The notes under the pieces are model-generated. The model made no database searches and was not told where the DNA came from. It saw nothing but the letters and a program-made list of their open reading frames with translations. A stretch of DNA of 64,000 nucleotides, from contig OU964932.1 in the NCBI GenBank assembly GCA_918807975.1, positions 11,315,501 through 11,379,500 on the forward strand, in the 5' to 3' direction. The DNA is from Aplidium turbinatum. Its lineage: Eukaryota; Chordata; Ascidiacea; Aplousobranchia; Polyclinidae. Position 1 is the stretch's first letter; each line of letters begins with the position of its first letter. Below, piece after piece: positions 53,501-63,773 of this stretch. The position numbers and the translations under genes were made by a program.

Positions 53501-56500
53501 TGATTCCTACCCTTGCTTCCCGAGCCCAGTACTACTGCGTGTGCTTTTTAAGTTCACAAATACTTAGTCATGACAGGTACAGTCCTGTACGTAGCAAGTG
53601 AAATTTGATAAAATAATACCACACGTTCTTAATACGTTTGTTAAATTGTACTTTCTGTGATTGCTCTTTGATCTGATTCAAACAAGCTTGTGTTGTGTGC
53701 TTCTCTGTTCTAATTCAACTGCTGATATACAGTACAGTTGTTTTCATTTGTATTCATTTGTACAGTTGTTTTCATTTGTATACAATTGCTGCGCGGAAAC
53801 AATCGGCCACCCCCACTAGTGGGGAACAAACCGACGATGGATTATGATGATGATGTATGGTGTTGATAATTAAATGTTTACGTCCTAGAGCTGTAAGAAG
53901 CGTTGAAGTCGGACATCAGCACATGAAACGCTTTGCATAGGAAAGATATTTTTTCCACCCAGACTAACTTTGAAATTTTTTCTTGCTTTTATTTGTCCAT
54001 TTCTTAAATTTGCTTTGTGTTGTTAACTTTTCAGGAAAGAGGTGGCCCAGAATTTGATTCAGATTTATATGAGCTTTTTTAAGTCGCGTGTCAAAAAGAA
54101 GAATAGCTCTGACAACAAAATGCTCAGTGCCTTGCTCACAGGTTAGTCTTTGTCCCGATTGTCGATTTTTTTTTTGTCGCTTTCAGGCTTACTCCCAGCA
54201 ATTGAAGATTTAGATTAAGTGGGCGGAAGGTAAGAAAGCCAATCTTCCTGTCCACCTTCAGACATTGATTTAAATACCTTGCCAAAAACACAACCGCATG
54301 CTCTTGAACGGTGTCGAACCTGCGCCCTTCTGGACGTCAAGCCAAGGATCTCACAACTCGGTCATGCAGCCGACAATGTGTTGATATTGTTGAACATTGT
54401 GAACATTAACTTCTTGTTTCTGTGCCCATACAACCAGCGTCTGTTGCCATATTTCGTTAATTTTGTCACTTGCCTTCCTCTTGCAGGCGTCAACCGTGCC
54501 TTCCCGTACGCCAACCTTGCCGACGAAACCATCATGAACGAATTGGATATTCTATTTCGTACCGTCCATGTTGCCAGCATAAGCACCGCCATCCAGTCGC
54601 TTGTGCTGATATTCCAGGTAATAACAAGCTTACCAGTTCTGTTAACTAATAGAGCCTGGAGTGCGGTAATAGTTTGTTTGCAAAGCTGGAAAAATTATTG
54701 TAAACCATTGTGTTGGCTTGCAAAGTTTCAAAAAGTATTTAGCTTCATGAAAATGTTGTATTTATAAATTGATTGCTGAATGAATAACATTTATGTTACG
54801 AATCTTATGCATGCCAGCATTTAGTTGGCTTGTGACAGTTTCGTATTTGGATTTTTAAGGGCGTTTCTGACGGTTCTCGATTTTGCTTTACACATCAATT
54901 TAAAGGAAGACACTACACGGACGTCATTATGACGTGATTTCATAGACGCAGTAAACTTGACATCACAACATATGACGTTGTGATGTGACATATGACCTCA
55001 TATGACATATAACCTCTTGAAGCGGATTGATAATATCGAATGAGATACACAAAAGTGACCATCACACCAATGCCGCATGCGCAGGCGATTCATGATTAAT
55101 CGACACGATGTTTTGAAACGTTCAAACTCCTGTTCAAAATCTTTGCAGGAGAAATGTTTCAATACGTTTAAAGATTTTGAAGCATCAATGTTTCATTGCC
55201 CTGCAGTTCAACAGACCATAGCCCTAAGAAGGGCCGTGAACGTTTCTCTCTAGAGCAGCGTTCTGTTCATGCCAAAGGCATGCTGTTGAGCGTACGCCCT
55301 ATCGAACGTCGAACTAGGGCTCTCACCACTTGGCTATTCAGCTGATACATTGTTCTACACTTGTGCTTAAATTCATTATTAAAAAAAACAGCTCATTAAA
55401 CTTAATTGCTGAGAAAAAAAACTCACAAGTTAAACTCCCGTACTCAACACCCATGATGAATTTTCAATATAGATTGAAACTTTAAACCATGTTCGTTGTA
55501 GGTGTACGACTCTCGAGGTGAGACATCAGATCGGTTCAACAATGCCTTGTATGCTGCTCTCTTTCACAATGAGCTTCCCTTGTCAAGTCACCGCCACCCC
55601 ATGTTCTTGAACTTACTTTATAGGTATGTTGAGCTTAAGTGTGGTTTGAATGAGAATGCTGTTTGTCTTTAAACATTTCTTTGAAACATGTGAGCTTGGC
55701 TGCTAAAGCAATAATTTTTTAGATTATTGCTAACCGGTTTCACTAATATATCTTGTAAAGTATTGTGAAGTTCTTCAAGCCATTGTGGAAACTTTCAGGG
55801 CACTCAAAGCCGATCCAAGCGAGCCGCGTGTTGAGGCCTTTGTCAAGAGAACGCTGCAAGCTTGCTCCTTGCAACTTCCTGCGTTCTGCGCTGCCGTCTT
55901 AACCATGGTCGCTGAGCTGGTGCGGGCTAGACCATCTTTGGAATGTAGGTTCCTGAACTTGACGGGAAGCGGCAAGAGGTTGCTTGGTAATGGAGACGCC
56001 CTCAAGGAAGCCGACACATTGTTCAACGATGATGAAGAAGAGCATTTTGTTGACGTCAAGAATGAATCGGACGCAGAGGAGGGGTTTGTGTTAACGTTTA
56101 TTTTAAATAATCATAAATTAGCATTTCACGAAGTTTATTCTCTTATAAATCGGCATCCTATGTCTGATGAATGTATTGATAAATATTCATAGACCTTAAG
56201 AAGGTTTTAATTCATTGAACTATTGCTATGTCTAAATTCAAGTAGACTGTAAGTTAAACTATCATAAACATAATAATTACGGAATTAAATGCTATCACTT
56301 AACATGAAACTCTTTAACAAAACTGCACTGCAAAGTCGCGGGTACTGCTCACCACTCTACGACTTCAATGAACAATTGAAATGAAACCAGCAGGCAAGCA
56401 TTGTGACAGAACTACCAAAAGCACACACACACACATAATTCAATTTTGGTAAAGAGGTCACTTTCTTCATCCACAGACAATCAGACATATACAACAACCA

Positions 56501-59500
56501 AGCAACCGCACGGCATTTAACATAATCCATTAAAATTGAACATAAACTATATAAGCTACAAACGTTTTCGGCCATAAACACGTTAGCCCTTATCAAGTAA
56601 CAAAAAAATAACTGCTTATCATATCTACAATGAAAATGAATAACTGATCTACACATATAATTATGACGTAAGCAACTAAGCAGGGCTGCGACGAGACAAC
56701 AGTTCAAACACATCACACTGTGCTGTTCTTTTGTTTATTGAACCTACGTAAGTCATTTGCTTTCAACCGACAGCAACGATATCACGAGCTTATTTTGTAA
56801 AACATATTAGCACAAGGACTTGAGCAACAAGAAACAGAATTTTCATCGCTAACCTCTTGGACACTTAGACGTTTGTTATAGAGCAAAAACGTTGACTTCT
56901 GCTCATTCTTTTTCAAAGGCCTCGAACATTTAACACAATAATAACCTTTCACAACACGAAGCAGGACATCTTATATCGAGTAGTTATTCTCATTTTACCC
57001 GGCATCTTGTTATCAATCTTTACCACAAACGGTTTTCGAGTACTTGAGCATGGGCATATTTCCTGGCAGTGCCGACGAGGAAGTTGAAGAAAAGAAGGGG
57101 TCTTGGGTCCACAAGCACAAGCAGTCGATGAAGTTTGGCTCCGGCGGCTACGATCCCATGTCGAGAAATCCGCAGTACTGCGGCAGCGAGAAGACATCCG
57201 TTTGGGAGCTCCACGCGTTTACCAGGCACTACCATCCCACTGTTGCCATTTATGCAAGCAAATTGCTAACCCCTGGTGGCACTGCTGAGCCCAATAAAGG
57301 AGACCCTTTAGAAGACTACACCCTTATCAAGTGAGTAGGTTTTTAAAACATTCTTCTTCGCCATGTCTGCTTTTATCATGATTTTGTCCTTCTAAACATG
57401 TTAGTTCTTAGTGATGACGACTTGAGGTAGTTTGTGGATTGTGAATCAAGTAGTTTTTGACATTTTCGGTGTTTATCTAGCAGTTGTGACGGTAGGCTGT
57501 ATGTCTAACTAACAGAGGGAACAAAAAGTCTTTTATCTGTTTGTTCAACGAAACCGCCCAGCCTGCAAATCGGTACTTTTTTACATTGATTCAACGTCTG
57601 CACCCATTGAATCAACGTACAAATGGACTGATTTGCTGACTGGACGTCAAGTCACCGCGCGTCATCAGATTGAGAAAGAAAAAAGTTGTCACAATCCTCC
57701 TTATAACAATTTTTGCTGTTTGAAGGTTTTTAGATCGGTTCGTGTACCGGAATCCCAAGGTAAACAATGACAAGGCAAAAAACAAGAAAAAACAGCCATC
57801 AGTCGTGTCCATTCACATGCGGAAGCGTCACGCTTCGTTTGTCAACGCTCTGCCTGTCAACAGTTTGGAATTTTTGCAAAAGGAGAAGTTTAACCCCGAA
57901 GAAGTGTTCTATCAAAGGTGGGTTGTACAATGTACATTCTAGAAATTGCTTTGTGGTAAATCTTTGTCTCTACCCAGACTGCAAATCAACCGTTTTTTCA
58001 CATTGATTCAACGTCTGCAGGCGTTGAATCAATGTGAAAAAACGTTGATTTTCTGTCTGGGTAGAATCGTCGCCTGATGCAGGACAACATTTATTATCGT
58101 TTATTTGATGCAGATACTTTTCAAATCAACCTCGACGGAGAAAGCGAGGAAAAGAAGTCGAGATCACAGATCTTTCAGATGAAGAATTTGATGAGTTTAT
58201 GAACAGCTCCGAAGGACAGAAGCGCATAGATCAAGAGCTCAATTTCTCCGACCACATTTATAAAAACAAGTAAAAGAGTCATTGGATTTTTGGTTGTACC
58301 CAATTCTTGGGTTCTGCATTTTTTCTCTTAAAGCACACTATATCGCGAATTTTACTCAGTTCCTCTTAGAAAAATAAGCGACCTCCTGTTTGAAATAATT
58401 TCAAACATGCAAGATTGCAGGTGATATTGAAACTATACAATCCCACTTACTGGTGACTGATGCAGTTCTAACAGCATTATTCTTTCCATAGTTATTAATT
58501 AAGATGTAGTACTTACTGTAGACGTGATCGCAGTCATGTCAAGATACTGGACTTTGATGTTGCATTTGACATTTTAGATTATCTGTAAAAGATTCTGACG
58601 AATTCGATGATTTTGACGAAGACAGCGATGCTGATTTCGGTAAGTTTATGTTTTCAACTTGATGGGTGTGTGAGGGATTAGTGTCTGTGCACCTGTGGTT
58701 TTCTATATACGTTTTTTCACATTTATATCTAAACGTTTCTCATTTTGATTGAAATCTTGCTCGGAGCCCTGTTTTCGGTTAGGCCAGTACTTTCATCAAA
58801 TCAATGGCCAAGTAATCATCTTGCTTTAGATGAAGATGAGGTTGAAGGATACGGCTTTGAAATGGAGGATGGAGAAGAAGATTTGTTGGATGATGGAGGA
58901 GTTTTTGTGACAGGTACAGTACATGTTGTGTATATCTTATATTGGATGAATTGCATCATCTGAGCAAACAACCATCTTTCAGTGATGGTATTCTAATTTT
59001 CTTTGTACTGCTCTGGTTTTACAAGGAATTTCATTGATCAAGCATAGTTGAGTTCATGGTGAGGTTTGAGCCTGGACAAAGGAAGAAGTCTGAAACAAGA
59101 TATTACGTTTTACAGCATGTGCTTCCAAAACCTAGCATTGGCATTAACATGTTGTTTTCTCTTCAGACATACCCGGGAAGCGGAAGGCGGAAAGAGCGTT
59201 GGAACGAGCGAAGCGGCAGAAGATGTCGGCCGACGAGTTCGGCATGATGTTAGAAGAAAACACTAGCGAGTAAGTTTCTCTGATAAATTGCAGCAAGATT
59301 TTATATTTGAACCATATATGATTAAAAAATGCTACTGTGAATCGAAACGTTTCGAAATCTTTCTGATTTTCCTTAAAATTAGGATAACACCGGACATTGT
59401 TGCTAACCTGTAACTTTGTCAGACGATTCTTGCCATTGATTCAACATTGTTTTCTTTGCAACGTAGGTTCGACACCACCAGCAGTATGGCGGTGAGTAAC

Positions 59501-59644
59501 AAAGACCAATCATCCGCCAAGCAAATGCGCTGGGAGTCCAAACAACAGCAGAAGGATGCACTCCGCAAGAAGAAAGAATGGAGGAGCAAAGAAAGATCCT
59601 CAAATTCCCGAAAAAAATCGTTTAAAAAATCGGGAAAACGATGA
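47520..59644 (+). CDS. CEBPZ: CCAAT/enhancer-binding protein zeta (Noc1/Mak21 family), 19 coding exons
   Basis: Exons: 47520-47639, 48867-48977, 49568-49904, 50343-50468, 50728-50834, 51039-51192, 51486-51576, 53400-53576, 54035-54141, 54487-54617, 55502-55623, 55799-56083, 57070-57330, 57726-57917, 58114-58269, 58578-58639, 58830-58913, 59167-59269, 59467-59644. They sum to 2,904 nt, 967 residues (human about 1,054), with phases matching at all 18 introns. CEBPZ is the animal Noc1: with Noc2 it acts in early nucleolar 60S pre-ribosome assembly, and it was also described as a CCAAT-binding factor. Family matches include LLGDLIPNNRKLRNF, RLILWAFEHRLKELI, NKLGDPKYKIASKA, SALLTGVNRAFPYANLADET, the CBF/Mak21 domain (about residues 460-700, with YDPMSRNPQYCG and LWEL-like VWEL), FLDRFVYRNPK, acidic tracts (about 605-625, 825-870) and a basic Lys-rich C-terminus. 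Exon 13 acceptor and exon 12 donor (GG|GTTTGT) are the least certain. Looks intact. Confidence 0.95.
47827..48323. mobile_element. hAT-like MITE in CEBPZ intron 1, 8-bp duplication
   Basis: Ends TAGAGTGGTTCAAAAAAATA and (opposite strand) TAGAGTGGTTCAAAAAAACA, pairing for about 90 bp through CTTCCTCCACAAGGCTTAAA and CCATAGAAGTGCCCTTG. Flanked by ATACATAT (47819-47826, 48324-48331), although the surrounding DNA is an AT/CA microsatellite (about 47755-47826), which weakens the duplication argument slightly. The 99-codon frame across it is an artefact. Confidence 0.85.
50575..50662. repeat. About 90-bp hairpin repeat, CEBPZ intron 4 (H1)
   Basis: CCCAGATAGC ... TTTTTACATTGATCCAACGT ... GACGTTGAATGAATGGGAAA ... 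TTTGTTATCTGGG. Arms pair around a GCAGAC loop. Member of the family described at 57971-58063. Confidence 0.75.
51350..51423. repeat. Hairpin repeat, degenerate, CEBPZ intron 6 (H9)
   Basis: TTTACATTAATACAACGTTT ... GGATCAATGTAAAAAAATAC ... TTTTGTTAGCC. Same layout as H1 and H3 but the outer left arm is lost. Confidence 0.5.
52240..52719. mobile_element. hAT non-autonomous element in CEBPZ intron 7, perfect 8-bp duplication
   Basis: Ends CAGGGGTTCGCAAATAGTAG and (opposite strand) CAGGGGTCCGCAAATATTTG, with GGGTCGCGACCC words inside. Flanked by CTTTAAAG (52232-52239, 52720-52727). A 165-bp pogo-type MITE is nested at 52430-52594. Its insertion point is exactly the left tip of the MITE at 52722-53291. 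Confidence 0.9.
52430..52594. mobile_element. Small pogo/Tigger-type MITE nested in the hAT element
   Basis: Left GTCCCCGCTTATTAAACCC, right on the opposite strand CAGTCATCTCCGCTTATTAA, flanked by TA (52428-52429, 52595-52596). CGCTTATTAA with a TA duplication is a known pogo-MITE pattern. Confidence 0.75.
52722..53291. mobile_element. MITE in CEBPZ intron 7, left tip disrupted by hAT insertion
   Basis: Left tip TTAAAGGGATACTAAAGG and right tip (opposite strand) CTTAAAGGCCTACTAAATAA form a short inverted repeat. The interior has an ACATCAAAACATCAGA tandem phrase at about 52993-53052. The hAT duplication CTTTAAAG overlaps its left tip. No coding content. Confidence 0.6.
53786..53853 (+). mobile_element. 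Tiny LINE 3'-end insertion in CEBPZ intron 8
   Basis: From CAATTGCTGCGCGG to the ATGATGATG tail this about 67-bp stretch is identical to the 3' end of the LINE at 21966-22457 (minus strand there). It is an extreme 5'-truncation product. The preceding 50 bp (TTTTCATTTGTA repeated) are a local tandem. Confidence 0.8.
54215..54380 (-). repeat. SINE-like tRNA-derived repeat in CEBPZ intron 9
   Basis: Minus strand: GCTGCATGACCGAGTTGTGA (A-box-like) and GCAGGTTCGACACC (B-box-like), followed by a body with AAGGTATTTAAATCAATGTC. The tRNA-like head has Leu/Ser-type spacing. Only this one copy is clear, so the family is tentative. Confidence 0.5.
54618..55501 (+). other. CEBPZ intron 10 with a possible degenerate SINE at 55190-55350
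   Basis: On the minus strand AATAGCCAAGTGGTGAGAGC (A-box-like) is followed by GTTCGACGTTCG (B-box-like) and GCGTACGCTC, consistent with a decayed tRNA-derived head. 54955-55015 is rich in TATGAC/GTCATA phrases. Otherwise nothing. Confidence 0.35.
56084..57069 (+). other. CEBPZ intron 12, about 1 kb, nothing recognised
   Basis: AT-rich with a short CA run (about 56420-56434). The open frames across it lack splice or family support. Confidence 0.5.
57557..57643. repeat. Hairpin repeat, CEBPZ intron 13 (H2)
   Basis: CCCAGCCTGCAAATC ... TTTTTTACATTGATTCAACG ... ATTGAATCAACGTACAAATG ... GATTTGCTGACTGG. Imperfect member of the hairpin family. Confidence 0.7.
57971..58063. repeat. Near-perfect hairpin repeat, CEBPZ intron 14 (H3)
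   Basis: The two arms start CTACCCAGAC (left) and CTACCCAGAC read from the right, continue AATCAACGTTTTTTCACATT-type sequence and TGATTCAACG, and close on a TCTGCAG loop. Only a few bases fail to pair over about 43-bp arms. It may be bounded by TA (TA|CCCAGAC ... GTCTGGG|TA), which would make it a mariner-type micro-MITE, but other copies do not all show this. Confidence 0.85.
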
Positions 59645-59663
59645 TGGTGTTATCGATGTCATA

Positions 59664-59669
59664 AATAAA
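59664..59669 (+). terminator. CEBPZ polyadenylation signal
   Basis: AATAAA about 20 nt after the CEBPZ stop codon, giving a very short 3' UTR. Confidence 0.75.
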
Positions 59670-61241
59670 GATCATGAAACGTGCTATGTAGTTCATTTGA
59701 AGCAATACCGGGGATAAAGCATTCGACACAGGTTAACTTGCGTTCCCTTTTCTGTAAAATTAAAAATTCTATGCCAGCTAGCAAATCCTTTGACGCGTCG
59801 AATCAATGTAACAGAGCTTCATCACAAAGATGTTGTATTATAACGGGTTTCGTACAATAGAAGAAAGCTTGAATCAGTTGACAGCACTTTATAGAAAAGT
59901 TATATGACACAAACGGAACAGAAATGGCACTTAATGCAACAAAATGGTTTTGCAAAGGTTGGCAATAATTTTAAGTAAAATAATCCGGTTTTTAGTTTGA
60001 GTTAAATCTGGATCTTGCCGGCCAGCAAACCAGTCCTTTTTTTACATGATTCAATATCTGCAGATGTTGAATCCAAGTGAAAAACGGCTGATTTGTTGCT
60101 TGAGATGTCGAACATGAAGCACGGTAATATCAGCACAGAAGCGACGTTGTTTCTATATTAATCCAACGCTTGACAACGTTGAAAAAATATAAAAACAACG
60201 AATTTTTTTACAAGCAACTTGCTAAAACACCTTATTGCGCTAGAGATGCTGTGGGCCCAGCCTAGCCTCGAAACATTTTTACACTTCACATTGTTTTAAG
60301 CGCAATTAGTTTCTATCAAAAACTTGCAAAATGTCAAGCCGCAGACAGCAACATCTCTGCTGAGAGGCTGTTCCATAACCATATCCTGCCCAAGGAGGGA
60401 TCAAAAGAGTCACGTTGCGTTATACAAGTGGGAGAAAACGTGATATGGACGGCAAAGGAAAACAATGGCGCCAAATGACATTGAACTTCCCTTTTTACTT
60501 TGCAACACGATCTAGCAATAGGTTGATTCAAGACTGTCAGGCAAATAAAGGTTACGTGATTACGAGTAGTTTCAAAAGCGTACAGTGGAAAGACTTAGGT
60601 TCTCTTTGAAAACAAAAAGACGACGAAAAATTCCAAGGTCCACAATAATCAGGTGGTCGCAATTACCAGCGTTTGCGGTTAAAGTCAAACTGTTGGTAAT
60701 AATATAATCAGCAAAATTAAATTGTCAACTGTTGGAGCAGGTACGATTTGTTGATTGCGCATCTTCGAAACAGCAATGATAGCGACAGCTTTTTGTTAGA
60801 TTATGTACAAACAGGGTTATTTGAACGCGCAAAACACACTGTATCAAATTAAAGACACGCGCAGAAGAGGACCGTACTGCATTTTTCGCCAGTTTCAAAT
60901 GCAATAAGGCAAATCTAACAATATTCAATAGATTGAGTTAACAATATTCACTGCCCATTTCCCGACATAAAGTTCTAGTTTGCAAAGCAGAAAACGCCTT
61001 TCTGCTTTGCCATTGCTGTCAATCATTCTGACTACACCTACGTTTGTATTCAATTACGTTGAACACTAGCGGTCGTAATTTCCCACACCTTGACCAAGTT
61101 GAACACCAGTTTCATCATCAAGGTTCCCACGAGAATGGAACATAATGAAACGCAATTAGGAGATAAATCGCAAAGAATTAGAAATGTGAGCACAGGTTAC
61201 CCACGTCCCAATATGATCACAATAAAATTAACAATCCGTTC
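59670..61241. other. Intergenic after CEBPZ, hairpin repeats at about 60021-60104, 60143-60222, part at 59772-59812
   Basis: 60021-60104 (GCCAGCAAACCAGTCC .. TGATTCAATATCTGCAGATG .. GGCTGATTTGTTGC) is a clear member of the CEBPZ hairpin family. 60143-60222 and 59772-59812 are degenerate members. No exon seen. Confidence 0.6.
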
Positions 61242-62162
61242 CAAGCCTCGAAATTCACGGCGGACATGTCCGCCGTCACAGCATGTGATGTCCACGGGAA
61301 GTACCATCTAGATCGGTCATATTTGTCCGCGGAAAAATAACACTGGAACTACCGATACAAATCGTCATTGCCTGGCACAAACAATTGTTGCGAGAATATA
61401 ATTTCCCGCGCATTAAGAAAATGTGAATACTGTTGGGCGTTGGCTATATCTCTTAGCTTCCAGCCATTCAAGGAAAACTTTCGATTTTTACGTTGCTTCA
61501 ACGATTGATGAGATTGAATCAGCGTAACAAAGGCGAATTCTTCGCTAAGAATCGATGGGAATACCGGTACTTCTAGCTTTACGTCACAATGTCTGGCTTT
61601 GATCTCCGAGTAATATTGATAAGGCAAGGTTGGTTACAGAATTAGATTATACGAGTAGGCTATATTACAGCAAGATGCAGCAAAATCTGTTAAGTTTTGT
61701 TATTACAGTAAGAAAACGCCCAGGGAAAATTCACTTTCGCTCACAAGACACGCAAAATAAACCTAAAGAAAAAAGCCTAATGAAACTTTGCACAGCAGAA
61801 AATAGTGGCATTAGTGTACAAGTTTTCCGACTCGTGCCCAGAGCATTGTGACGCAAGAAGCCATACGACTTCGTTCAGTGGAAGTTAATCAGTTATGCGG
61901 CGTATTAACGTATTTGACTCTTCAAGCCAACGTCGTTGGTCTGATGAAAGCCTTTCAGAGTGACTTAGCTGAAAATTTAAAAAGCCTTCTAAACCGTAGC
62001 TATAGTTTTCGAATGGCAAAGAATTATCAAGATAAAGTGATTAAACATGACGATCGACGCTTAAACTGGTGTGTCCGCCGTGAGACTTAATTTGTCCGCC
62101 GAGATAGCTGCTCAGACCGGACACGTTTGTCCGCCGTCAACAAAAACGAATTTCGAGGCCTG
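61242..62162. mobile_element. Probable hAT-type element with GTCCGCCG subterminal repeats
   Basis: Left CAAGCCTCGAAATTCACGGC and right on the opposite strand CAGGCCTCGAAATTCGTTTT form the tips. GTCCGCCGTC/GACGGCGGAC words recur three or more times near each end (61255-61335, 62070-62145). No clear duplication. Another hairpin of the CEBPZ family (degenerate, about 61473-61547) lies inside. Weak coding-like frames at 61630-62090 match no family I know. Confidence 0.65.
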
Positions 62163-62596
62163 CGTTCAGAGTGTGAACATTGCATCAATTTCCTTTTGTA
62201 ACTGAAAAGAAATTACAAATGATACCGGTGCGTAAAATTTCATGATAAAATAGACCAAGCCAGTGCATCCAGATAAACTTTGAAAATTTGTTCTGCAAAC
62301 TGTGGAATTGCAGGAAACCACCAAGCCATGAAACAGGTCGCGTAATTGCGACACAACCGATAGATTTGAAGAAGGTAATTGATGATCAGAATAAAAACAG
62401 TAAAATATTTAATCAAAAATTAATGATAGAAACTTCGCAGCCATTCCACGATTGATGAACTTTTCAGGGGGACAGTGCAATTATCGTAAGAAAACAAGTC
62501 AAAAATTACAAATTATTCATGATCGGAACAAGTGCGTGAACTTGTACACAAAGGCACGTAAAAAGAAATTGATCGGAAACGGAGGACGAACGACAA

Positions 62597-62685
62597 CCCA
62601 AACAGCAAAATCCATAATTTTTACATTGATTCAACGTCCACAGACGTTGATTCAATGTAAAAATGACAATTTTTGTTGTCTGGGG
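62597..62685. repeat. Hairpin repeat downstream of CEBPZ (H7)
   Basis: CCCAAACAGCAAAAT ... TTTTTACATTGATTCAACGT ... GACGTTGATTCAATGTAAAA ... TTTTTGTTGTCTGGGG. Arms pair almost fully around CCACA. Confidence 0.8.
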
Positions 62686-62917
62686 TGACGAGTGATGAAT
62701 ACTTTATACCGCTATCATTTTGCGACAAACTTTCGTCTGAAATTTGCAAAGAACTGATGACTCATCAAAAGGAGCTGAATACTCTTAAAAAAAAATGGCG
62801 GGCCGTTTGTTTTTTTAGACGATTCTTGCTAATACCTTTGTCTGCATCTCCCACTTTGATGATGATACATCTCAGAAGAACACTGTTAATGGACACAAAG
62901 CAAGCGAACGATCAGTC

Positions 62918-63773
62918 TCACATGTTGTTGCCGAACCGAGGCATTGCAGGGTGAGGATGCTGCATGGCGGGATGCTGGGGGTGTTGGAACATTTGAGTAG
63001 GGGGCCTGGGGAAATTGGGTTGATGGATGGGTGGCATGGTGGGGTGATGGCTCGGGAGCGGCTTGTTCCGGCGCGCGGCTTCTTCCTCGCGCAGCCGACG
63101 CTTCTCTTGAGCTTGCTTGCCGTGAGTCTTCATGTGGGCGTTTCGACTCTTGACCTGAGGTTATCAAAATTAACGCCATCAGAAAATGCCAACGGAACGT
63201 TCACAAAGAGTTGGCCGTTAAATAATAAAAAAAACGGGATGGTAAAAATGTTTTTAACCTTTTGTTGTCCAAATAACCATACAATGTATTGCATGCTGGA
63301 ATAACTGAAACCCCGGTTTCTTGACTCAAAAGCTTTAAGTTTCTTAGCTGTGTGACTTAAAGCCAAAATAGTATAAAAAGCACAAGTTGAATCTACGATT
63401 TTGACCTTTGCAGATATTAATTACACTGCAATACTTTGGATTAAGGTATGAACCGTTGGCAGATTCATCAGCAAATGTTGGAACAGTTATTGCAGGAGTC
63501 GGACCTTTAACTTCGAGTAATCGAAAGTATTAGGTAACAAAAGCTTCATGAGAAACCATTTTCACCAATGCGAGGTAGACACAAATGTACAAACGGAGGT
63601 AGCAGAAATTAAGACAAAAAGAATCTACTGAAGCAATCGGGAATTTACCTTTGCAAACGACTTGCCACAAACAGGGCAGGTAAAGATCTGGGCGGGCTGG
63701 TCGTCATTAGACATGTTGGACATGGGTGAGCCAACAGGGGAGGGGCTGGCTGTCTGACGGTGTTGCAATCGTG
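62918..63773 (-). CDS. C2H2 zinc-finger protein, TRERF1/ZNF541-like, last two coding exons
   Basis: Minus-strand exons 63649-63773 (125 nt) and 62918-63154 (237 nt with stop); the 5' part lies beyond the window. The first reads RLQHRQTASPSPVGSPMSNM, SNDDQPAQIFTCPVCGKSFA, K; the second VKSRNAHMKTHGKQAQEKRR, LREEEAARRNKPLPSHHPTM, then a Pro/His/Gln/Met-rich tail ending PAMPRFGNNM. Together they make one C2H2 finger, CPVCGKSFAKVKSRNAHMKTH, split by a phase-0 intron (AAG|GTAAAT, CCTCAG|GTC). A lone C-terminal finger with KVKSR.AHMK.H followed by a charged helix is typical of TRERF1 and ZNF541, ELM2-SANT proteins of histone-deacetylase complexes. The ELM2-SANT part is not visible here, so the family call is an inference. 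Acceptor of the first exon is TTTCAATTTCAG|CA (phase 1). It runs towards CEBPZ from the opposite strand. Confidence 0.75.

Noticed and set aside
58261-58275. Stop codon TAA at the end of CEBPZ exon 15 as the true end of the protein
   Set aside because: The same bases make a donor (AA|GTAAAAG) that joins in phase to four further exons with the family's acidic and basic C-terminus.
50575-62685. CRISPR-like repeat array
   Set aside because: Copies are kilobases apart, self-complementary and variable; the DNA is animal.
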